Part shown: positions 58,378 through 64,000 of the stretch, piece after piece | How the letters are laid out: each line of letters begins with the position of its first letter | How positions within the stretch are numbered: the stretch's first letter is position 1 | Assembly: GCF_000255295.1 (NCBI RefSeq) | Contig: NC_017030.1 | Location: forward strand, 6,856,328 to 6,920,327 | Length of the DNA: 64,000 bases | Reading direction: 5' to 3' | Origin: Corallococcus coralloides DSM 2259 | GTDB taxonomy: Bacteria > Myxococcota > Myxococcia > Myxococcales > Myxococcaceae | Program-made: the position numbers and the translations under genes | Notes under the pieces: model-generated | What the model was told of the DNA's origin: nothing | Seen by the model: the letters and a program-made list of their open reading frames with translations, nothing else | Databases searched by the model: none

Positions 58378-58983
58378 ATGCGCCCAGCCCGTCCCTCCGT
58401 CTTCGAGCGAATCCCCACCGCGACCCGCACCTGGGCGTCCCGCGTGGTGCTGCTGCTGGCCTGTGTCAGCGTCGTGGCCACCTCGCGGGCCCAGTCCGAC
58501 GATGTCGCGTCCCCGGTCTACACCGGGGCGCCCTTCCGCCTGACGGCGGAGACCTTCAAGGTCACGCGCACGCTGGTCGTCCGGACCTCCTCGAAGGAGA
58601 AGTCGTCGGATCCGATGGAAGGCGAGGTTCGCATCCAGGCCAATGCGAAGTGGACGCCGGGAGACCCCATCCAGACGCCGCCTCCGTCGCTGGCGATTGG
58701 CTACCTTGAGGGGGAGCTCACCTCCAGGAGCCAGAGCGGCATCCTGGAGCCCGACGTCGCCGTGACGGTGGAGAGCGTGACGTACCTCGGCGAGAACTGC
58801 CCGACGGATCAAGGCTGCGAGTGGACCCTGCAGGTCGTTTTCGACGTCCAGGGCAACTCGGACTCCGGCACGGTCGAGGCCCCCGGCACCGTCGACGTGG
58901 AGTGGACGGCCCAGGCCTTCGTGCATGTGCTGGATGAGTCCAGTGTCCCCAAGGGCTTCACCGTGAGCGTTTCCGAGCCCTGA
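58378..58983 (+). CDS. Exported protein of unknown function
   Basis: A 201-residue protein with a signal peptide-like segment (SRVVLLLACVSVVATSRAQ) after a basic N-terminus, then a beta-rich domain (LVVRTSSKE, VEVRIQANAKW type strands, VDVEWTAQAFVHVLD). Two cysteines (CPTDQGC) are close together. The start at 58378 follows GAGGAAGCC; the frame is open 38 codons upstream and these are Pro/Ala-rich. Function unknown. The convergent LysR-type gene ends 13 bases away. Confidence 0.62.
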   Translation: MRPARPSVFERIPTATRTWASRVVLLLACVSVVATSRAQSDDVASPVYTGAPFRLTAETFKVTRTLVVRTSSKEKSSDPMEGEVRIQANAKWTPGDPIQTPPPSLAIGYLEGELTSRSQSGILEPDVAVTVESVTYLGENCPTDQGCEWTLQVVFDVQGNSDSGTVEAPGTVDVEWTAQAFVHVLDESSVPKGFTVSVSEP

Positions 58984-58995
58984 CGCCCCCTGACA

Positions 58996-59904
58996 TCAAG
59001 GCGCGGTCTCTGGAGCCTTGATGAAGTCGATGAACGCCCGGAGCGGCGCGGGCACGAAGCGCCGCCCCGGGTAGTAGAGGAATGGCCCCGGGAAGGGCTG
59101 CCACCAGGGTTCCAGGACGGGCACCAGGACGCCGCTGTCCAGGTGCGGGCGCAGCCAGTCCTCGAAGAGGTGCACGATGCCGGTGCCCGCGATCGCGGCG
59201 TCGACGGCGAGGTCCGTCCCTCCTCCCGCCCGTACGATGAGCGGTCCCGTGGGCTCGACCGTCACCACCTCGCCGTCGCGTTCGAACTCCCAGAGCGTCA
59301 TCGCGCCGCTCGCGAAGCGCCCGCGCAGACAGGCATGCCGCAGCAGATCCCGGGGATGTTCCGGCCTCCCGTGCCGCTCCAGGTAGGCAGGGGACGCGGC
59401 GGTGGCGTGGCGCTGGACGCGCGGCCCGATGGGCACCGCGATCATGTCCTGCTCCAGCCGCTCGTCGTAGCGGATGCCCGCGTCACAGCCGGCCGCGATG
59501 ACGTCCACGAAGCTGTCCTCGGTGATGACCTCCAGGTGGATGTCGGGGTACGCGGCGAGGAATGGCGGGACGATGCGCGGCAGCACCAGCCGTGACGCGC
59601 TGATGGGCACGTTGAGGCGCAACACGCCCGCGGGCCGGCTGCGGAAGCCGTTCACCACGTCGAGCGCGGCCTCCATCTCCGTCAGCACGGGCGCCAGGCG
59701 CTCCAGCAGCCCCTCTCCGGCTTCGGTGGGGACAACACTTCGCGTCGTGCGGTTGAGCAGGCGGACGCCCAGGCGTTCCTCCAGCCGGCGGACCGCGTCG
59801 CTCAGCGAGGACGCGCTGCTTCCACTCAGGCGCGCACCCTCGCGGAAGCTGCGGGCCCGTGCCACCACCACGAAGGCGTTCAAATCACCCAGGTCGACCT
59901 TCAC
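58996..59904 (-). CDS. LysR-family transcriptional regulator
   Basis: A 302-residue regulator with an N-terminal HTH (LNAFVVVARARSFREGARLSG) and a type 2 periplasmic-binding-fold effector domain. It belongs to the group often annotated as AaeR/DsdC-like, with VDVIAAGCDAGIRYDERL near 150. It is divergent from the aldo/keto reductase gene and probably controls it. The end of the gene is 13 bases from the convergent exported-protein gene. Confidence 0.94.
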   Translation of the reverse strand: MKVDLGDLNAFVVVARARSFREGARLSGSSASSLSDAVRRLEERLGVRLLNRTTRSVVPTEAGEGLLERLAPVLTEMEAALDVVNGFRSRPAGVLRLNVPISASRLVLPRIVPPFLAAYPDIHLEVITEDSFVDVIAAGCDAGIRYDERLEQDMIAVPIGPRVQRHATAASPAYLERHGRPEHPRDLLRHACLRGRFASGAMTLWEFERDGEVVTVEPTGPLIVRAGGGTDLAVDAAIAGTGIVHLFEDWLRPHLDSGVLVPVLEPWWQPFPGPFLYYPGRRFVPAPLRAFIDFIKAPETAP

Positions 59905-59944
59905 TGTTCGCCGCTCCGCACAACCTGTACGGGTCGTGCCCCGT

Positions 59945-59980
59945 TATGCAGAAAGTCCACGGTGGCTATGCATGCTGCAT
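59945..59980 (+). promoter_or_regulatory. Repeats in the LysR/aldo-keto reductase divergent region
   Basis: TATGCA occurs at 59945 and 59967, 22 bases apart, and ATGCA-TGC-TGCAT at 59968-59980 is a perfect inverted repeat just before the ribosome site of the reductase gene. LysR regulators bind a T-N11-A motif in such divergent regions. Confidence 0.35.
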
Positions 59981-59999
59981 CCCAAAAAGGAGATGGAGC

Positions 60000-60878
60000 A
60001 TGCCCGGTATCGATTCATCCAGCACCTTCCCCCTCGGGGGCCGCCCCGTGAAGCGCCTCGGCTATGGGGCCATGCAGCTCGCGGGACCCGGCGTCTTCGG
60101 CCCGCCGAAGGACCCGGACGCCGCCCGGGCCGTGTTGCGGGAGGCCGTGGCCCTCGGGGTGAACCACATCGACACCAGCGACTACTACGGCCCGCACGTC
60201 ACCAACCAGCTCATCCGCGAGGCGCTCACGCCCTACCCCGACGGCCTCGTCATCGTCACCAAGATTGGCGCCCGGCGCGGCAATGACGGCTCCTGGCTCC
60301 CGGCCTTCTCGAAGGAAGAGCTGACCCAGGCCGTGCACGACAACCTGCGCAACCTGGGGCGGGACGCGCTGGACGTGGTCAACCTGCGCTTCATGTTCGA
60401 CACGCATGGGCCCGCCGAAGGCCCCATCGAAGAGGCCCTCACCGTCCTCGCCGACCTCCAGCGCAAGGGCCTGGTGCGCCACATCGGGCTGAGCAACGTC
60501 ACCCCCACGCAGGTCGCGGAAGGACGGCGCATCGCGGACATCGTCTGCGTGCAGAACCACTACAACCTGGCGCACCGGCAGGATGACGCGCTCATCGATT
60601 CGCTCGCCCGCGACCGCATCGCCTACGTGCCGTTCTTCCCGCTGGGAGGCTTCAGCCCGCTCCAGTCATCCACGCTGTCCGCCGTGGCGGCCCGCCTGGA
60701 CGCGACGCCGATGCAGACCGCGCTGGCGTGGCTGCTGCACCGCTCGCCCAACATCCTCCTCATCCCCGGCACGTCGTCCGTCGCGCACCTGAAGGAGAAC
60801 CTGGCCGCGGCCGAGCTCAAGCTGCCGGAGGACGCGCTCAAGGAGCTGGACTCCGTGGGGAGCGCCCAGCCCGCCTGA
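60000..60878 (+). CDS. Aldo/keto reductase family protein
   Basis: A 292-residue NAD(P)H-dependent oxidoreductase, YdbC/Tas-like. The barrel motifs are GVNHIDTSDYYGPH with catalytic Asp and Tyr, VIVTKIGAR with the Lys, and IGLSNVT for cofactor. The usual catalytic His position reads DVVNLRFMF with Arg instead. The cofactor-binding end is LLIPGTSSVAHLKENLAAA. A strong ribosome site AAAAAGGAG is present. It is flanked on both sides by LysR genes, and its stop lies three bases from the convergent one. Confidence 0.9.
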   Translation: MPGIDSSSTFPLGGRPVKRLGYGAMQLAGPGVFGPPKDPDAARAVLREAVALGVNHIDTSDYYGPHVTNQLIREALTPYPDGLVIVTKIGARRGNDGSWLPAFSKEELTQAVHDNLRNLGRDALDVVNLRFMFDTHGPAEGPIEEALTVLADLQRKGLVRHIGLSNVTPTQVAEGRRIADIVCVQNHYNLAHRQDDALIDSLARDRIAYVPFFPLGGFSPLQSSTLSAVAARLDATPMQTALAWLLHRSPNILLIPGTSSVAHLKENLAAAELKLPEDALKELDSVGSAQPA

Positions 60879-60881
60879 GCT

Positions 60882-61748
60882 TCAGGAAGCGGCTCCACGG
60901 CCGTCGCGCAGCCGTTCCAGCAGCTCCGCGACGACCGGCCTTACCGGGGCCTGGGTGCGTTGCACGGCATGCACCCTGTTGGTCAGCGCGGGCTTGCCCC
61001 AGCTGACCACGCCCAGGCCCCGCCCCTTCGGGATGCAGAAGCCAGGCACGACGGCGACGCCGTGCCCTTGCGCCACCCACTCCAGCACCTCCTCCAGCTC
61101 CTCGAAGTGCGCGGTGCTGTACCAGTGGGGATGGCGCCGGCCGAAGTGGTGGCCCAGCCACCGGCCCACCACGTAGTCCCCCTCGTCGTAGGTCACCAGC
61201 GGCACGTCCTGGAAGTGATCCTGCACGCGCAGGCGCCGGGCCCAGGTCCGTCCCGCGACGAGCACGAGCTGCTCCTCGTACACAGGCGTCAGCGTGAGCC
61301 GGGGGTGCACCGTGCTCCGGAAGGAGAAGCCCACGTCCACCTGGCCCTCCAACACCTGACGGAAGACCTCCTCCGCTGGCGGGTAGCGCAGCGTCAGCCT
61401 CCGGTGCAGTGACTCCGACTCCCGCAGCAGCGGGAAGAGCACGTAGCGGCCAAAGCCAGACACCGCGGCGATCTCCAGCGGGCGGTCTTCCTCGCTGCCC
61501 TGCAACACCGCGTGCACGTCCCGGGCGAAGCCTCCGAGGAACCGGAAGAGCCGGTCCGCCAGGGGCGTGGGCACGAGCCGCGCGGACCGGCGTTCGAACA
61601 GCGGAGCCCCGAGCGTCTCCTCCAGCCGGCGCAGCTGGTAGCTCACCGTGGGCTGGGTGCGGTGCAGGCGCGCCGCGGCCTCCGTCACGCCCCGGGATTC
61701 GTAGACGGTCACGAACGTGCGCAGGAAGGGGAGGTCTGGGAAGTCCAT
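60882..61748 (-). CDS. LysR-family transcriptional regulator
   Basis: A 288-residue regulator with the HTH at the N-terminus (FLRTFVTVYESRGVTEAAARLHRTQPTVSYQLRRLEET) and a type 2 effector domain with VDVGFSFRSTVHPRLTL. It is transcribed towards the aldo/keto reductase gene and away from the NTF2-like lipoprotein gene. That divergent gene starts 72 bp away, so it may be its target. The effector is unknown. Confidence 0.92.
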   Translation of the reverse strand: MDFPDLPFLRTFVTVYESRGVTEAAARLHRTQPTVSYQLRRLEETLGAPLFERRSARLVPTPLADRLFRFLGGFARDVHAVLQGSEEDRPLEIAAVSGFGRYVLFPLLRESESLHRRLTLRYPPAEEVFRQVLEGQVDVGFSFRSTVHPRLTLTPVYEEQLVLVAGRTWARRLRVQDHFQDVPLVTYDEGDYVVGRWLGHHFGRRHPHWYSTAHFEELEEVLEWVAQGHGVAVVPGFCIPKGRGLGVVSWGKPALTNRVHAVQRTQAPVRPVVAELLERLRDGRGAAS

Positions 61749-61820
61749 CGAAGCTTTCTATGGACTCGGCGCGCCACTATCAATTGGCGTCCCTGCCCGT
61801 GAACGCGCACCTTGCCGGGC

Positions 61821-62651
61821 ATGTCGAAGACCCTCCCGCTGGTGACGCTCGCGCTGCTCACGGCCTGTGCACGGACCGGCCCCCTTCCCTCTGCGCGCCT
61901 GCACGCCAGTCCCGAGGAGGCCGTGCAGGCGTACTTCCAGGCCTCCGACACCGGCTCCAGCCGGCTGCTGCGGTCCGCGTTCCATCCGGACGTGGTCATG
62001 CACTGGGTGGACGGGGGTGATGGAACGCCGCGGACGCGGACGCAGCTGGAGTGGTGGCAGGTGCTGGATGCGAAAGCGCCCCAGTCCGCGACCGGGCGCG
62101 GGATGACGGTGCTCGACCGTGAGGGCCCCTTCGCGTTGATGGAGGCGGTCTCCCACTGGCCGGACCACACGTTCGATGACCTGCTGCTCGTGGTGGAGAC
62201 ACCGGTGGGCTGGCGCATCGTGGGCAAGGTGTTCCAGCGGCTCGCGCCAGGAGAACGCGCGACCGGCCCCGCATCCGCGCAGGAGGAGATTCGCGCGGTG
62301 CTGGACGCGAAGATCGAAGCGCATGCGCTCTACAGCCACGCGCTGCTGCACCAATCCCATACGCCGGACTGCATCTACTACCGCGTGAACGTCGAAGGCG
62401 TGCCCTTCGCGAGGGGGACGCTGTCGGAGGCCGCGGCCCGCTACGCGGCGAACGCGGAGGCGGGCATCCAGGACCGGGAGAGCCCCTGGAACGTGCTGAA
62501 GGTGGAGGTCCGGGGGAACGTGGCCGCCGCGAAGCTGGAGGTCCGCGTGGGAGGCACGCGCTTCATCGACCATCTCCTCCTGGTGCGCACCGGCGGGCAG
62601 TGGCGCATCTCCGCCGCGGCCTGGGGCAATCCCGCTCCTGGGGGAAATTGA
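61821..62651 (+). CDS. Lipoprotein with two NTF2/SnoaL-like domains
   Basis: A 276-residue lipoprotein (lipobox LTAC). Two tandem NTF2-like domains are visible: residues 30-135 (SPEEAVQAYFQASDTGSS, MHWVDGGDG, GWRIVGKVFQ) and 145-270 (EIRAVLDAKIEAHALYS, WRISAAAWGN). They have a putative lumazine-binding/DUF4440 pattern used for small-molecule binding or enzyme catalysis. The start at 61821 gives a standard signal peptide; a TTG nine bases earlier is less likely. Function unknown. Confidence 0.78.
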   Translation: MSKTLPLVTLALLTACARTGPLPSARLHASPEEAVQAYFQASDTGSSRLLRSAFHPDVVMHWVDGGDGTPRTRTQLEWWQVLDAKAPQSATGRGMTVLDREGPFALMEAVSHWPDHTFDDLLLVVETPVGWRIVGKVFQRLAPGERATGPASAQEEIRAVLDAKIEAHALYSHALLHQSHTPDCIYYRVNVEGVPFARGTLSEAAARYAANAEAGIQDRESPWNVLKVEVRGNVAAAKLEVRVGGTRFIDHLLLVRTGGQWRISAAAWGNPAPGGN

Positions 62652-62736
62652 CGAAAGCCATCAGACTCAGCGATGGATGCTTTCGGGCTCCTGGACTTCG
62701 CCGTCATCTCAACTCGAGGAGCAACGAAAGGTCAGC

Positions 62737-64000
62737 ATGTTCGCCCGGATTCACTCGCGTCTCTTTCATCTACTCTTCGCAGCAGCCATGACGTTCATGG
62801 TTCCGTGGGTCGCCAACGCGGACCCGGCGAGCACCGTCCAAAGTGCTTACGAGAATGGCTTTGGCAGGGCTCCAGATCCAGGCGAGCTCTATTACTGGGG
62901 TGGCCGCGTCGCGGACGGGTCCGCGAACTACGACACGATCATCGCCGCGATCAAGGCTTCCTTCCCGAACCATCTGGTCAATCAAGACCTGGCGATCTCC
63001 AACGCCTACGCCCGCGGCTTTGGCAGGGCTCCCGAATCGTGGGAAAGAGACAACTGGCGCAGTGGGCTTCAAGGTGGCGGGCTGATCCACAACGACATCC
63101 TCAACGCCATCCGAGGCTCCTTCCCGAACCACCCCGAGGCTCAAGAATTCACGATCTACGCCGCGTACAAACAGGGGTTCGGGCGATCGCCGTTTGAATG
63201 GGAAGTGGCCGGCTGGATGAACGGCCTTCAGGGTGGGACCCTGATCTACAACGACATCGTCAACGCGATCCGGTCCAGCTTCCCCAATCACCTGGAGAAT
63301 CAGGACATCGCGATCACGGCCGCGTACTTCGACGGCTTCGGCCGGGCCCCCTTTCCTTCTGAGAGGGATGGCTGGCGATACGGGCTGCAGGGCGGAGGGT
63401 TGATCTACCAGGACATCATGAACGCGATCCGGTCCAGCTATCCGAACCACACGCTGAATCAGGACACGGCGATCAACGCGGTCTACCAGAAGATGTTCTG
63501 GAGGTCCCCCGACGCGGGCGAAATCGCCTACTGGCGCGGGCGGCTGAATGGTGGCGCGATGACCTTCGAGGACATGCGAATCGAGATTGCACGCACGCTC
63601 AGCGTCCCGCAGCTGGTCGAAGTGCAACTCCGGTACTCGCTGTCGACCCCCTTCAACAAGCCATACTCCGATCAGTGGAGGAGGGCCTTCACCGGGACGG
63701 ACTATGCGAACAACCAGATCCTGGGTGCGACCTATTCATTCATGAAGGCACTGCTGGGGCGCACCCAGGACAAGGCCTACGCGAAGACGCTCGCGAACGG
63801 AGCGGTCTCGTGTTTCAGCGCGATCACCCAGTACAACGCGCCACTGGTCACCCAGTATCAGCATCGGCAAATCTCGTTCGAGCAGTGGCAGACGCTGACC
63901 TACGACTTCGCCATCAAGACGATCGCGGCGTGGATGGCGGCCCATCCGCCTCCTGGACAGTCGTGGATGTACACCATCACGGCCAATGGACAGACGCCCA
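62737..64000 (+). CDS. Secreted DUF4214-like repeat protein (partial, runs off right edge)
   Basis: 421 codons are visible with no stop. A signal peptide (HLLFAAAMTFMVPWVANA) is followed by five tandem 53-residue repeats from about residue 33. Each carries AYxxGFGRxPxxxE, a W at about 22, GLQGGG and NAIRxSFPNH, matching the DUF4214 style, where GR-P and W are hallmarks. From about residue 300 a different region begins (LRYSLSTPFNKPYSDQW). Proteins with DUF4214 are usually exported; the repeats may bind carbohydrate. The ATG follows AAAGG. Confidence 0.75.
   Translation, partial: MFARIHSRLFHLLFAAAMTFMVPWVANADPASTVQSAYENGFGRAPDPGELYYWGGRVADGSANYDTIIAAIKASFPNHLVNQDLAISNAYARGFGRAPESWERDNWRSGLQGGGLIHNDILNAIRGSFPNHPEAQEFTIYAAYKQGFGRSPFEWEVAGWMNGLQGGTLIYNDIVNAIRSSFPNHLENQDIAITAAYFDGFGRAPFPSERDGWRYGLQGGGLIYQDIMNAIRSSYPNHTLNQDTAINAVYQKMFWRSPDAGEIAYWRGRLNGGAMTFEDMRIEIARTLSVPQLVEVQLRYSLSTPFNKPYSDQWRRAFTGTDYANNQILGATYSFMKALLGRTQDKAYAKTLANGAVSCFSAITQYNAPLVTQYQHRQISFEQWQTLTYDFAIKTIAAWMAAHPPPGQSWMYTITANGQTP
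62833..63627 (+). repeat. Five tandem 159-bp coding repeats
   Basis: The units encode 53 residues each and align without gaps in copies 2 to 4; examples are AYARGFGRAPESWERD, AYKQGFGRSPFEWEVA and AYFDGFGRAPFPSERD. Copies 2 to 4 are the closest to each other, copies 1 and 5 more diverged. Confidence 0.85.

Noticed and set aside
1..64000. tRNA, rRNA, insertion sequences, integrase genes
   Set aside because: None was recognised on either strand by reading; short or degenerate RNA genes could still be missed without a covariance search.

Overview
The window looks like a chromosomal piece of a myxobacterium, most likely a Corallococcus/Myxococcus relative. The reasons are very high GC with strong G/C third-position bias, two transmembrane eukaryote-like Ser/Thr kinases, many lipoproteins with Ala/Asp/Gly-rich linkers, a MYXO-CTERM-like C-terminal tail, and numerous conserved but unnamed proteins. 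No rRNA, tRNA, insertion sequence or CRISPR array was seen. The assignment to genus is inference from gene style, not from a marker gene.

Layout. 1-5880 (- strand): a translationally coupled trio made of a PilZ/acyltransferase-like protein, a SAM methyltransferase and a large hybrid histidine kinase that runs off the left edge. 6259-12153: quinolinate synthase (nadA), a zinc-ribbon protein, a secreted Cys-rich metallothionein-like protein, a polytopic membrane protein and a SprT-like metalloprotease. 12312-21918: two large Ser/Thr kinases flanking an OB-fold-like lipoprotein, a GDPD phosphodiesterase, a deoxynucleoside kinase, a thioesterase, an IscA-type Fe-S protein and a rhodanese. 22892-28144 (+): a tight five-gene operon (phosphate-type porin, VTC polyphosphate-polymerase-like protein, thymidylate-kinase-like domain fused to about ten 27-residue repeats, DUF4956 membrane protein, lipoprotein) closed by a good intrinsic terminator.

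28225-35621 (- strand) is an accessory island. GC is visibly lower, genes are small and nearly all unrecognised, and there is an Imm1-type immunity protein, a YwqK/MORN-type protein, several small CxxC zinc-ribbon proteins and a duplicated gene whose second copy is truncated and frameshifted. It resembles an orphan immunity-gene array of polymorphic toxin systems, with no toxin in view. 35829-38201 holds a secreted purple-acid-phosphatase-like enzyme followed by seven copies of a 27-bp near-perfect palindrome repeated about every 80 bp.

38202-50924 is mostly + strand: RsmB-like rRNA methyltransferase, M61 aminopeptidase, RNase HII with an altered GRG motif, a DUF2325 protein and a run of secreted proteins (NlpC/P60 hydrolase, pilin-like lipoprotein, DUF3060, C39-like protease, GH16 glycosidase, metalloprotease). 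51007-62651 has a seven-bladed lectin-like lipoprotein, AraC, MarR and two LysR regulators with their neighbours (DUF885 lipoprotein, VOC protein, GMC oxidoreductase, aldo/keto reductase) and an NTF2-like lipoprotein. The window ends inside a secreted protein with five 53-residue DUF4214-like repeats.

The two signals most worth following are the five-gene polyphosphate-type operon with its repeat-fused kinase and the palindrome array at 37527-38036.
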